Positions 1 through 10,721 of a DNA stretch of 64,000 nt are shown here, piece after piece (the first letter of the stretch is position 1; each line of letters begins with the position of its first letter). This stretch comes from Athripsodes cinereus. Its lineage: Eukaryota; Arthropoda; Insecta; Trichoptera; Leptoceridae. The translations under genes were made by a program, and so were the position numbers. Below the pieces are notes generated by a model, which searched no databases, had not been told where the DNA came from, and saw only the letters and a list, made by a program, of their open reading frames with translations. The stretch lies in the NCBI GenBank assembly GCA_947579605.1, contig OX388322.1, forward strand, positions 62,001 through 126,000. Direction: 5' to 3'.

Positions 1-1
1 C

Positions 2-1171
2 AGCGACCTTCTCGTTATGGAAGAATACTTCAAAAAATGGAAACTTAAGCCAAACCCAAATAAAACAACCGTTACATCTTTCCATCTCCACAATGCACAG
101 GCGAGAAAAGAAGTCGATGTCTACTTTGGAGGAAGCAGAATACAATAATGAAGCACACCCCCGGTATCTAGGTGTTACATTGGACAGAGCACTAATATAC
201 AAGGCTCATCTTGAAACCCTCCAGCAAAAAGTAAAGAGTAGACTTAACGTGCTATATAAACTCGCCGGAACTACGTGGGGATGCGATGCACGAACATTGA
301 AAACTGCGGGAATCGGTTTGGTTTACTCAGCCGCAGAGTATAGACCATTAAAGGATGACGTCACAGAAAAATCCTTGAGAGGCATCAGGCATCCCAACAC
401 AACACATTCACAGTGTTTACGGTGTAATATTAGGTGGGACGCCTAAAGAATAGATACCTAATAATCAAAAAAAACTGTCAGTGTCGATTTTGTTATAATT
501 TTGTTGTCTGACTTTCTTTTTTTTCTCTTATGGCATAACATCCTACAAGTATGATTTGCGCAATTTGATTGTTTGCCCCCCACGCAAAAGCAAATCCATA
601 GACAAGACCACGTGACCTTTAATGGTCTATTGTTCACCAGTGTGGCTAAAAAGTGCACTTACAAAACCCATAGACACTCAACTAAGTGAAGCTATGAGAA
701 TTATCAGTGGTACTCTCAAACCAACTCCTCTACCTTGGCTCCCAGTGCTCTCCGATATACCGCCCGCACATCTCAGGCGTGAAGAAGCACTATACAGAGA
801 ACACCAGAAAATCATAAATAATCCAGATCTCCCTATACCTACATATAGATATAGAACATCCACCTAAATATCGACTAAAATCGCGGCATCCATATTGGAT
901 TACAGCTGCAAGCGATAGCCGATCAACTGATGACAAATGGCGAGATCTGTGGGCAACGACAAGGGTGAAAAACCATAACCTGGTTGCAGATCCAACTATA
1001 CAGCTTCCAGGCTCTACGTTGCCCAGAAAACTCTGGTGCACTCTGAACAGACTAAGAAGTGGTGTCGGATGCACAGCGTCACACCTACATCAATGGGGAC
1101 TCGCAGACTCTCCGTTATGTGTGTGTGGTGCTGACCAAACAACAGACCACGTGGTGAACACATGTCCCTGA
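2..1171 (+). pseudogene. Reverse transcriptase C-terminal region, broken
   Basis: This is the coding remnant of the LINE above. The open frames begin in the thumb region of the RT (WKLKPNPNKTTVTSFHL, about 37-88). A frame change is needed near 135-150 to reach the block with PRYLGVTLDR. The frame is then broken by the 287-bp insertion and picks up as YCSPVW at about 627. A further frameshift near 860 leads to a third segment (about 868-1171). That segment ends in a zinc-knuckle-like C-x-C-(x)n-H-x4-C pattern (CVCGADQTTDHVVNTCP, about 1120-1168). In this family such a C terminus is thought to bind nucleic acid. Three lesions make translation into a working polymerase impossible. The frame assignments are read from the sequence; the clade is inferred from motif order. 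Confidence 0.8.
342..628. mobile_element. 287-bp MITE inserted in the LINE reverse transcriptase
   Basis: The ends are perfect 13-bp inverted repeats (AGACCATTAAAGG ... CCTTTAATGGTCT). Taking the segment out rejoins the LINE frame exactly between the SAAEY and CSPVW blocks, so the insertion is genuine and younger than the LINE. The target duplication is only 2-3 bp and ambiguous (AT, TA or TAT), which would suit a Tc1/mariner-type TA or a PIF-type three-base target. The inside has no coding capacity. A CTCTTATGGCA...ATGATTTG word inside also occurs at about 62957-62990. Confidence 0.8.
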
Positions 1172-1288
1172 TATTCATACGATGGCGGGTTGTAAGTACT
1201 TAGTTTAGGATCGGACGACGCGATCTCATGGCTACGGGACCTTGAGATACGAATATGACGGATATAACCCATAAGAAGAAGAAGAAGA

Positions 1289-1853
1289 CATGCATCATGC
1301 AGACATGATCTGCTCAGTAGGTATGTTATTTCTTAATATCAATAATTATTATTGCTGAGACAATGTCATTGTTGTTTTTTACTTTCTTTTTGACTTTTAA
1401 TTTAATTTGCTGTGTCTTAATCTATTATACATACCTATATGAATAAAATATAATATATTATTCATAAAATAACTTATTTTCAAATATAAAGTGTTTAAAA
1501 TTTATGCGCGTGCATGATGTAGTATTTATATCTATCACCGTTGTAATACCGCGGTCCACAATGTGAACTGTCCTTTACATACAAAATCCTTATGTGCATC
1601 ACAAAAAACATGTGATTTATAATGTGAATTTGTTTTTTACTTGAAACTTCGCGCAAATTTTTAGTGTTTTTTATAATTAAATACAAGTTGGGAGTATTAT
1701 CTTAGTGTTTTTTTTTTTATTTATTTTTTATTTATTTATTTAACAAATTAATTAAAGATACATACAAGAATATTTGACAAAAATTACAGCATTAAATGAT
1801 ACTAAATTCTTGATAGTTTATTATAATTACCCCATACACAAATATATTATTTT
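1289..1853. other. No gene; AT-rich spacer
   Basis: AT-rich DNA with a long T run and TTTA repeats at about 1708-1742. I see no coding signal, RNA gene or element ends. Confidence 0.6.
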
Positions 1854-2112
1854 ATCCCGTGGAGCACCCGGTAAAGGATTGTGGTCTCCTACTCTTCTGC
1901 GTAAGTTTTCGAGTATCCTGTAAAAGGCAGGTGTTCGAAAAAATTAAGACATTTTACATCTTAAATTCAGCGATGAGGTTTGCCACCCATCCTGAATGTC
2001 TTGATTTTATATTGGCACGAAGAGGACAGTTTGCATGTTTCTTACATGCAGCTGATCTGCTGGCTACCCCACTTGTGGGATATGCCGTGATGGTATAGTA
2101 GTAGTAGTAGTA
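1854..2112 (+). mobile_element. TAG-tailed SINE-like repeat, near full length (copy 1)
   Basis: About 259 bp from TCCCGTGGAGCACCCGG to a (TAG)n tail. At least ten more copies or pieces lie in this window on both strands; the copy at 15076-15338 is almost identical in the opposite orientation. The trinucleotide tail and 5'-truncated copies (for example 52318-52422) point to target-primed retrotransposition. No clear Pol III A/B boxes are visible, so it may be a LINE-derived 3' end rather than a classical tRNA SINE. The open frame across it is incidental. Confidence 0.8.
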
Positions 2113-2706
2113 AATATATTATTTTAGCGATATATTCATTTACCTTGCCAGATACCTACCTTTTTTGATATAAAAAGAAATGTCTTAATTATACTACATA
2201 CCTCTAATATAATAAGCTGTTGCGGTCTTTTTTCCACTTGAATGATATTTCTATGTATCTAAATGAAGAAATAAAAGTTGGCAGCATACTTAAAACAAAA
2301 AAAATTGACGTTTTATGCAAAATAGAAAAAGAATTCTATATAAAATAGTGCATAGCGCAGGAACACGCAGATATTTTAGTTTTTTTTTTATTTTGGTGGT
2401 AATAAAAAGTGTAATAAATGAAAAAATAACGAAATTAAGTTGGTATAGTTTTATTAAACTAGATACTTTTTTTCGTTGAAATATAATGAAATTTTTACAT
2501 TTTGCTTTCAAAAGCTATCAAAAGTGGGGCGCAGAATGAAGGGTACTTATAAAATTCAAATTTAATAGTTATAAAGTGATGAAAAATTAATATCTTCCGA
2601 TAATATTATCAAAAATATATGCAACTTGAGTTTAAATCATAAGTTTTTTCACAATGATATTCGTATATTTTTTAATGTAATATGAAAGTGAGGAACCATC
2701 GGTTAT
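2113..2706. other. No gene recognised
   Basis: AT-rich, low-complexity spacer with A/T runs; no coding or element signature found. Confidence 0.6.
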
Positions 2707-2823
2707 TTTTACAATAAGCAACGATTTTGGTTTTAGGCGTTAGGCGTACGGTAATTTGTTTAAAATATTATTATCGTACCGGGAATGACCTTACATCTGG
2801 CAACGCTGATGGATACTCTATTG

Positions 2824-3049
2824 CAGTGTTCCGCAAACTTTTTGAGTTCAAGGTACACCTATCAAATCAAGAAATTTTAGGGGTACACCAAATCGTAAAG
2901 CAATTCTTACTTAACAAAGCGCCTCGCTTTTATAGTTCTCATGTATTTTTAGATATAATATCTTCACAAAACCTTGATTTTTTCCGCGGCACACCAACTG
3001 ATGATCACGGCACACCAGTGTTCCGCGGCACACGCTTTGCGGAACACTG
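2824..3049. mobile_element. hAT-type MITE with perfect 8-bp target duplication
   Basis: 226 bp bounded by CAGTGTTCCGCAAA and TTTGCGGAACACTG inverted repeats. It is flanked on both sides by the same octamer CTCTATTG (2816-2823 and 3050-3057). The CAGTG-type terminus plus 8-bp duplication is diagnostic of hAT elements. It has no transposase, so it is non-autonomous. It sits at the left margin of the long inverted-repeat element that starts at 3058. Confidence 0.9.
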
Positions 3050-3057
3050 CTCTATTG

Positions 3058-4037
3058 GATAGCCTAGTATTCACAGCGATTTTAAAATTTTCGACGCCGG
3101 GACCCTCTACAGACGGACGCCCGAAGCTTTTTCGTTTGTGGTGGCGCATTATTCGTTTTGTTTAATCATGATTTGTTTATTGCCTTATATACCTACATTT
3201 CGAGAGATAACGCAAATTTATAAAGAAGGAAAAATAAAATACGAATTTGCTTGTGATCAATGAACAGTACTTAAATAGTAAATAATAAAAATAGATATAA
3301 ATATTTGGTCTCCCACTATTTTCCATAAGTTATCGAGTGTCATGGAATAGGCAAATGGTCTCAAAACTTCACATAATTTATATACTACAATCCGTACCTA
3401 TTCTGAATGTAGGTAGGTACTATTCCACACCATCACAGTATACCCCACAAGTGGGTAGCCAGTATACCAGCCGCATATAATAAACATGCAAGCCATCCTT
3501 TCTGTGCCAACAAAAAATTTAGATACTTGGAATTTAAAATCTCATGTGTCTTTTTATTTTTTCGAACACCTGAAAACTTCGGAAGAGTTGGAGACCACTT
3601 CTTTGCCAAGTGCTCCAAGGAAAAACGAAAGAATCCTGAATGTCTTATTTTTTATTGGCACGAAGAGGACAATCTGCATGCTTATTACTTGTTCGACATG
3701 CTGTAGGGGTATATAGCAGTCACCAGATAGCAGTAATATTAAGTTTATAATTTATTATCCTGTGTTCCCCTCAGATATATTTTATTTTTCTTTCCTCTAA
3801 ATTTAAAAGCCTTATGATGCAGTATTTCATTAATTTTTTATCGATCTTGCACTTTTTAACCTTTCTATCAGGTTTATAAATTTGTGTTATCTCTCGAAAT
3901 GTACAAGGTAATGAACGTATTATGAATAAACAAAACGGATAATGCGCCACCCTTACAAAAGAAAAAGCTTCGGGCGTCCGTCTGTAGAGAGTCCCGGCGT
4001 CGAAAATTTCAAAATTGCTGTGAATACTAGGCTATCC
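3058..4037. mobile_element. Long inverted-repeat (foldback) element, about 980 bp
   Basis: About 165-180 bp at 3058-3235 recurs as an imperfect reverse complement at 3870-4037; both arms share AGCCTAGTATTCACAGC at the outer end and a GAGAGATAACGCAAATTTAT-like inner end. The arms may extend outward, since GGCAACGCTGATG (2798-2810) resembles the sequence beyond 4037 in reverse. The interior carries only scrambled TAG-tailed SINE pieces. The superfamily is not recognised. Confidence 0.65.
3304..3716. mobile_element. Rearranged TAG-tailed SINE pieces (+/-/+)
   Basis: Three pieces of the same family lie end to end: plus strand at 3304-3410, minus strand at 3425-3620 and plus strand at 3631-3716. 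Each is strongly diverged from the copy at 1854-2112. The arrangement suggests successive insertions or an inversion inside the foldback element. Confidence 0.6.
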
Positions 4038-4390
4038 CCTTCTATTAACCATAGACATAGAAAAGCTATCATAGATAAAGCACTGTTGCCATCACGGATT
4101 TTGAAAAAGTCGCAGCTGTAACTAAAATTGTACGTAGATTTAGGAACATAAATATATATAAAAAAAAATTATATTATAATTATAACTGTAGCTATTATAT
4201 ATTTTTTAATAAATCTGAATTAGAAATAAACTCATATACACCCAGATACTCTCAAAGAACCTCTATTATATGTATAAACAATACGCTGGTGCCGTGAAGG
4301 TAGATTGGGTTAGTAGCGAATCTCTCGATTAGGTCTTTATATTAATACTATGTAATTAGTAAAGTGATATGACTGCGCTTAACCTCACTG

Positions 4391-4655
4391 TAAATGAGGC
4401 TATCAGCGCAAAAGTAGTGTAACCCACGATTTTTGTTGGCTACCTACGGTTCTGATGTAAAATACATTTCCCACATTATGAATTTTCATGAACTTTCAAT
4501 GCAATAGTGGAACAAACCACCTTTAGATAAATAAATAAATTAAAATAATGCTCACAAAAAAAATCATACCTAAAAGTTTAAGAAAATTTTAATTCCTCAT
4601 TATCTCCTAAAGTAGCCTGGGTTTACACTACTTTTGCACTGATAGTCGCAAATGT
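4391..4655. mobile_element. Possible small MITE with inverted arms
   Basis: The word CTATCAGCGCAAAAGTAGTG (about 4400-4419) recurs in reverse complement, with small changes, at about 4618-4649. The spacing of about 200 bp and the lack of coding sequence suggest a degenerate MITE. Target duplication not identified. Confidence 0.4.
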
Positions 4656-4742
4656 TCCTGGCAGCGGCATTAACAGCCATCTGAAGACGATTGAGAAGGG
4701 TCTAGGCCAGTGTTTCCATATGTGAGGCGTACGTGGGGCGTA

Positions 4743-4778
4743 CACTGAGAAAAATACTAACGAAATTTCACAAGGAAT
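4743..4778 (+). mobile_element. End fragment of the CACTGAGAAAAAT MITE family
   Basis: Starts with CACTGAGAAAAATACTAACG directly after a TA dinucleotide and stays similar for about 35 bp to the end of the full-length copies at 10722-10980 and 49300-49542, then diverges. A solitary terminal fragment. Confidence 0.6.
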
Positions 4779-5185
4779 AATTTTGAAATTCGAATGCAGT
4801 AACTATAAGTTTTACTACACCGACAGAATAATAATATGTACATATCTCACAGCAGTATGTACATATTATTATGTAAGTAGGTACCTATACATTTTTTCGA
4901 ATATAGATTTTCAATGGAAAGATTCCTTGTTCCAGTCTTCCTGTTGCTGAGTTTCTCTACCTTTCCGCCCTAAAGATAATTCCTACTTATTGGGAGGAAG
5001 TTTTGAGTCTTCATCTATTTTATTGCAAATCCGGATTCGTAAAAAATCTTAAAAATTAAAATAAAATGTAATCAGCAGTTTATTAGGTGATGGTGAAGGT
5101 AATATTTCCAGGAAAGTTTTATGAAGACTTGTTTCAAACGATCCCTTAAATACATTCTAAACACCCTCAAAATAAGCGATGTGCT
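4779..5185. other. No gene recognised
   Basis: Mixed AT-rich spacer; short direct repeats of TACATATTATTATG around 4830-4875. Nothing else. Confidence 0.5.
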
Positions 5186-5565
5186 TGTGTCGTGAAGGTG
5201 GTGTATTGAAGAGAGACCCACCTCTACCCAGATATCTCAGGAGTCGTAGACTCCGATTTATCCGCACATTCAAACCAAAAATAAAAATATATAATACATA
5301 CAATATGGTGAATAACAGAAGGCCAAGGTGAAGGTGGAGAATTGAAGGACACCCACCGTCCAATCGGATACAGCAGAAGTCTGGGGACTTCCATTTATTC
5401 GAAATTCTACACTTAGCAAATCTTGTCCACAACGAAGGTGCCATTGTGGACAGCCTGAAGCGCTGGCCGGCCAAAATTCCCCCGTGTGTGGAATATTTTG
5501 ACTATACACTCCTTGGATGTCCCTCTAGCCGAGAGAGTGAAGGTGGAGTAATAAAAATGGTAAAT
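5186..5565. repeat. Degenerate tandem/dispersed repeat, GC-richer than surroundings
   Basis: Two diverged units (about 5189-5262 and 5329-5410) share the order GTGAAGGTGG, TTGAAG, CACCCACC, then CAG-AGTC-(T/G)GGGACTTCC-ATTTAT-CGAAATTC. A partial third unit is near 5515-5560. The middle part also occurs at about 31540-31605, so the unit is dispersed. Two overlapping minus-strand open frames across it carry no recognisable domain. Confidence 0.45.
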
Positions 5566-6200
5566 TTATTTAAGCACTATCGTAAAATAAAATACTATTC
5601 ATACCAATGGCGTATCTATGTATTTACTAGCAATATCTATCAGCAAACCTAATACAATGTTTCATTAGAGTTTAAAAAGAAACGAGTTTAGTGCATTGAA
5701 AATATTGTCCTCACGTGATAGCCGGCCGGTCAGCCGGTGACCACTCGGAATCTTTTATACCTACTACTACTCTAACCAATATCCCTTTTGGAGACAAGTA
5801 GATTTAATTTAAAAAAATATATGTAATAATCAATATAATAATCAATGGAAGAGTAAAAATAATAACCAAAAGCAGGAAAATAGGACAAGAATAAGAAAAT
5901 TTCTCTACTGAACATCCCGGACCACAATATATAATAGTATAGTACATCCATCAGGTAGTTACCTATACATACCAAACAACATAATAATATTATGACTGTC
6001 TTCTGGTAGATTAGCTAATTGAATAAAGCACATTATATTGCGATAGATAATTGCACTAAATCATGATATTCAGAGAAAACTTACGAAATATGTACGTCAA
6101 GTTTTCGTTATTATATTTTTTATAGATTTTTGATGGGTAAATTATTGATGTTAGCTTGTAAGTTGTATTTAAGTTCATTAATGATATTATTTAAATATAG
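5566..6200. other. No gene recognised
   Basis: AT-rich spacer; a GC-rich GCCGGCCGGTCAGCCGG patch at about 5721-5737 is the only notable composition change. Confidence 0.5.
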
Positions 6201-6395
6201 TGACAGAGGACATAGAGAAAGAGAGTGTGTGCGTGTGTGTTCCAAGTAGCAGGTCTTGTGATTTGTGAGAGAGTATCAGGTGGGATAGTCTCACTCCCTC
6301 ACCCCCTCAACTCCACACCACATCACACCATAGTGTACTGTACTGTTCTGAACCACCCCCACGCTCTGTACTTTTCTGTTTCAGCTTTCAGCTTC

Positions 6396-6924
6396 AGTTC
6401 AGTCAGTTTCATTGTCAGTTTAGTTGTTGATGTGCCGTGGTCCGTGCGGTGTGCGCTACGTTCGTCTTACAAAGCGCCGCTCTCGTTTACTACACGCAAA
6501 ATATATTTTCATCTAGCTCTACTTTCACAAGCACTCTCTATTTACCTCTAACTTAACATTTAAATAGATTCATTCAATTATCTTTAATTTGGATTTAATT
6601 CAAATTTTTACTGTCTAATTATTACAATTTTTTTGGATTCGGTTTGAAATAAACTTAGAACATTTTTTACTGTAAAACTATTTTCTTTCTTTTTCCTGTC
6701 GTTTGATTAACTGGTAAACAAGTTTTACTTTTCCAATCCTAATTCAATAATATTGACTGTTGAAAAGTTTAGATTCGTTTATATATTTTCAGTGATTACA
6801 TTAACAAAACCATTCAGTCGAAGTATTGCACCTACACATAAACATAATAATATGTTATGTAGTTTATTGTATTGAAATAATAGTGTTGTGCAAGTTATGA
6901 TCCTGAGTTGGCAGGTGTGAAGAG
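6396..6924 (+). promoter_or_regulatory. Candidate promoter and non-coding first exon with splice donor
   Basis: A GC-enriched, pyrimidine-rich block (about 6270-6520) contains several arthropod initiator-like TCAGTT/TCAGTC sites (A at about 6396, 6405 and 6417) and no TATA box. About 500 bp downstream, GAAGAG|GTAAGT (donor at 6925-6926) matches the insect 5' splice consensus well. The stretch between has no long open frame, so it would be a 5' UTR exon joined to coding exons outside the window or far downstream. What I see is the composition change, initiators and donor; the exon itself is inference and could be coincidence. Confidence 0.35.
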
Positions 6925-7239
6925 GTAAGTGTACAAAAAATATTAATTAATTGTATACCTACCTACCTGCCTATGTGTAGAGAGATACGGGTAGGTACCT
7001 ATACCTACATATATGTACAGGAGAAATATAGTGAGCCTCTGTAAAACAGAACGGAATAGGGCCTAACCTAACCTAACAGGTGTGGTGGGCGGGGAGCTCA
7101 AATATCCCGATGCAACTTACTCATAATATAATATATCTATGTACCTATACCTACCTACTTACATACATACCTACATACTCGTACATTCATTCATAATAAT
7201 AATATATAGGTAGGTGTATGTATTATTTTGGTATTATTC
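6925..7239. repeat. TACCTAC-rich low-complexity spacer
   Basis: Dense TACCTAC/GTAGGTA words (6957-7020, 7141-7215). If the exon at 6396-6924 is real this is the start of its intron. No element ends seen. Confidence 0.5.
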
Positions 7240-7345
7240 TCACAAGTTGGGTAGTCAGCCGTTAAACTAACAAGTCATCCTCTCCGTGCCAATAGTTAGT
7301 AGTTAAGACATTCAGGATAGGTGGAATATCTAGGTACCTACCTCA
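7240..7345 (-). mobile_element. TAG-tailed SINE, diverged fragment
   Basis: Contains ACAAGTTGGGTAG, CGTGCCAAT and AAGACATTCAGGATAGGTGG in the order expected for the minus strand of the family; much diverged. Confidence 0.55.
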
Positions 7346-7459
7346 TCACCTGGTCACCTGCACTTTAAAGTACAATAGAAAAGAGTGTGAGACTAATATT
7401 GTTTCCCGGTGACTCCACGGAAATACCTACATAGGTATTATGTTGTATGTACACATAAA

Positions 7460-7567
7460 GTACGCGATAAACTGGCCCTCTGTATATTGATAATACCTTA
7501 GTTGAATGCATTTTTCTATAAATTTGTATGTATTTTAATCAATGTACAGTAAAGTGAAGAAATTAAA
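7460..7567 (+). mobile_element. LINE 3' tail (GCGATAAACT-CGCCCTCTGTA family)
   Basis: GCGATAAACTGGCCCTCTGTATATTGA ... ATCAATGTACAGTAAAGTGAAG matches the tails at 14398-14532 and 44786-44915. Only the 3' end is present, as is usual for truncated target-primed copies. Confidence 0.6.
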
Positions 7568-8009
7568 TTCCAATACATGTTGAAAATAAAATGTTAACCT
7601 ACATAATGTGTTGTGTTAGATGGAAGAAATCACTTTATAGTGATAATCTCGCCACTGCATATCGCCTGGTTTCTTAAATTTTACATTGTTTTGTAAAAAC
7701 TGTTATACAATGATGATGTGCAAAAAGAATAAATAAATAAATATGTAATATGTCAGTGGTACGTAACGAACTAACGAATAGCTACTAATTAATGGATAAA
7801 CTAATATTACTTATTGAATACTGTTGTGGACAGGTTTGAAACATCTCAAACAACTAAATATTATTAATGAGGTTACCATCCTCTATGACAAGAAAATGAT
7901 AAGTATTGAAAATTGTAGATAAACCAATAAATTAAGATATACCTACTTACCTATGTAACTAACTCGATACAACGCGACTAAAGAGATTTAAAAATTATGT
8001 TTATACAAT
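7568..8009. other. No gene; one further A-rich retroelement tail
   Basis: A TGATGTGCAAAAAG-AATAAATAAATA end at about 7713-7742 resembles that at 14579-14612 and is probably another LINE tail. The rest is featureless. Confidence 0.45.
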
Positions 8010-8195
8010 ACTACTACTACTACACCATCGCGGCATATCCCACAAGTGGGGTGTAGCCAGTATGTAATAAACATGCAAGCCGTCTTCTCTGTGCCACCAA
8101 AAAATAAGACATTCAGGATGGGTGGCCAACCTTATCGCTGAATTTGAGATGTAAAATGTCTTTATTTTCTAGACGTAATCCGAAAAGCTGAGGAA
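8010..8195 (-). mobile_element. TAG-tailed SINE, partial copy
   Basis: Begins with (CTA)n, the complement of the TAG tail, then CACAAGTGGGG, AAGACATTCAGGATGGGTGG and the AATTTGAGATGTAAAATGTC block; the 5' part is degraded. Confidence 0.75.
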
Positions 8196-8994
8196 AAATA
8201 ATATAATATCTATTTAAAGTGAAAGATACAGTATTTTAATTTTATCAAATTAAATATTTAATTATGATGAACTTTTTCAGTGTTTGCTCTTCAAAAATAA
8301 ATAAATGAATATATTATATTGGTATTATGTCTACTACTGATATTGTGCCGATGTAATGTGTACATATATTTTTAGTAGGTACTATGTACGCGAATGATTT
8401 TTTTGTATAAAAGCTAAAAGATGTCTAAGTAAGTATGTAAAAATAAAATAAGTTAAAATGCAAACAATTAATTTACTAAAATATATCATAAGAGGTAAAG
8501 TGTTGATTTGGTTTGACTGAAGATCGTATTGCAGGTATCAACGCATTTCCTTCTTTAAGAAATAATTATGTAAATGATTTCCGCTTTAAGATTTTATCAT
8601 TTAGGTAGGTACCTACATCTGAGTAAAAATATTATTTGTCTGTGACAATTTCCAAATTAGAAATGTCTCGGGACACTTACATAGCTTCGCGACACCGCGG
8701 GAGATTGTCAGACGAGATAACGCAGAGTCGATCTGCCGTGGGGAGGTGAAATATCTCTCTCAGTCCTAATAGAATTTAGATTTCAGTTAAGTGAATACCC
8801 AAAGGCGATATCATTAAATATTCAATTGAACACTAAAATATTTTCATTGATTGTTAGGTAGGTAGGTATACATAATTATATTTAATATGTTAAAGTTTTG
8901 TGTTTGGGGGGTAATTGATTATGAAAATATATTTATAATTTAATATCGTAGGAGTCACAAAATTACTCGGAAACACAGATTGATTCAAGGACGA
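8196..8994. other. No gene recognised
   Basis: AT-rich with a short GC-richer island at about 8666-8745 that carries no open frame or motif I can name. Confidence 0.5.
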
Positions 8995-9115
8995 AAGTAG
9001 TGAAACAAATGTGTTATTCTACTATTGCATTGATAATGTCCTAACAAGACGAAAGACGTCTCTTGAGAATAAATCACATACCTACCTAAACACTGACAAA
9101 GTGAACTGATTGAAG
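8995..9115. mobile_element. Degenerate Penelope-like foldback fragment
   Basis: TTATTCTACTATTG, AATGTCCTAACAAGACGAAAGACGTCTC and CCTAAACACTGACAAAGTGAA are the hallmarks of the foldbacks at 28878-29125 and 60745-60945. Here only one arm remains. Confidence 0.5.
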
Positions 9116-9974
9116 GACAAAAAATAATAATAGGTTAATAATGAAATGTGATAGATAATATTCTGCTATGACAAAATTAGAAATACCTTTTGTTAAAATG
9201 TTTTCTTTCTAGGAAGGACGCAACTATCTACAATCAAGTTATCGACTGACTCTTTAACATGTTTGATACAATTCTAATGGAATAAAAATAATTGCGATTT
9301 GTCTCTGGAATAACTGAATATTTTCACTCTCCCCTCCCCTCCCCTCCCCTCCCATCTGCTTCGTTTCTCACTACACCACAACTCAACCAGTGCGAATTGA
9401 GATGATCCAATCTGCATAATGTAATTAACTATTATGGATATAAAGTAGTAGCGGTAGTAGTAGTAGTATTCATCTTTGGATCAGGAACCATCGTGTGAAG
9501 TAAATTTGCCTTCTATAAATTGAAAAACTTTGTTTGTGAAATACTTGTAGCAGAAAACAAAACGAATTAATCTGAAATGAGACTCAACTTTTAGTTTGAG
9601 ACACGAAACTAATCAGATTAGGTAGGTACATAGACGGGAGATATCGTAATAATATTATACTTAATAGTGATATAGGTGAGTAGGTTGTAAGTCTATATAC
9701 ACAAAACTACCCATCACGGGATATTATATATACTCGTATATATGTAGGTACACCTAGGCTCTAGCCTATACAGCCACCAATGTTATGTAGGTAATAATTG
9801 CTTTGTGACTACATATACAAGCGATATAAATATATAGTTACCTACATAATATTTGCATATAGATTGTGATTTTAATTAGGTATCTATCTACTCAGACAAC
9901 AATAATTACATTTTTCAGCTTAATGTTGATGATTATGTCATTTTTAAACTAGGATAATATTTTATAGAACTAAT
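9116..9974. repeat. Spacer with a CCCCT microsatellite
   Basis: (CCCCT)n at about 9331-9354 and a short (GTA)n at about 9449-9469. No gene. TAGGTA words recur from 9620 onward. Confidence 0.6.
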
Positions 9975-10185
9975 ATTTTCGACCGACGGTTCTTGATGAA
10001 AGTTCATGTTATTCGTAAATGAAATGATTGTTTTCTTTATTGTTTATTGAAAATAATTGTATTGTGTACTTTGGAAATAAATATATTTATTTATTATTAA
10101 AAAAAAAGTAAAAACTTTACGTTAGCCTGGTGATGAGAGCGGAAGCTCTTGAAAACCAATAAAGTCACAGGGGAAGTATTAAATA
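9975..10185 (+). mobile_element. Penelope-like repeat with degenerate hammerhead-like core
   Basis: CGACCGACGGTTCTTGATGAA-AGTTCATGTT recurs at 31143-31175 and 43953-43985. Its 3' part has GGTGATGAGAGCGGAAGCTCTTGAAAACC (10129-10157), the same as the minus strand of 44043-44086. The CUGANGA box is damaged here (CTGGTGA). Confidence 0.5.
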
Positions 10186-10721
10186 AGTTAGTGTCTTTTT
10201 TATAATAATTAAGCTTGAAAGTGTAATGTTTGCAATGACACTTTTAGTAAGTGAAGTTAAACATAGCTTTTCATTAAGTACCTATGTGCATACGTAGGTA
10301 GGTACATAGATATAATACATTTTGCTAATGGAGGAGTAGTGTCTGATTGTTCCATGTAATGGTGGAGATGTGACGATGAGTAGTAATTAATGATTGTTGT
10401 TAACGAAGCTTTAATTAAAAATGCCGGGGAGTATTTAGGCAATATCATCCTATTAGAACATGGGCCCACCCTCGGGGGCTTTCTGGTAGGGCGCCGAGAA
10501 CTTTAAAGTGATGGGGTGATGGGCATCTCCCACCCCTTTTCATTATTATTGTAAACAAATTAATAATCACAATTTCGTTATGACCATCGACTGGAAGTAA
10601 TGCGGGATGAACTGATTAACTTTATTCTCATTAATAATCTCCTCAATTCATTGTACATATTATACATTCACAATCATAGTACGAAAAGTTACAAAAAACG
10701 TTCATGTCAACACAGGTTTTA
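10186..10721. other. No gene recognised
   Basis: AT-rich spacer; a short GC-rich patch at 10459-10500 without coding signal. Confidence 0.5.

Larger units (their letters stand above)
1..1288 (+). mobile_element. 5'-truncated Jockey-like non-LTR retrotransposon (LINE)
   Basis: The element enters from beyond the left edge and ends in a (GAA)n-type run near 1272-1288, as expected for a target-primed LINE tail. Translated fragments show the end of a reverse transcriptase (RYLGVTLDR at about 162-188, then an SAAEY block) followed after an inserted MITE by CSPVW and PLPWLPVLSDIPP blocks, and finally a cysteine-rich C terminus. That order is what Jockey-clade insect LINEs show. It is interrupted at 342-628 and has frameshifts, so it is dead. 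A related minus-strand piece lies at 42880-42965. Confidence 0.85.

Noticed and set aside
1859..2098. 79-codon open frame
   Set aside because: Lies inside the TAG-tailed repeat and recurs in its other copies; no domain and no start context.
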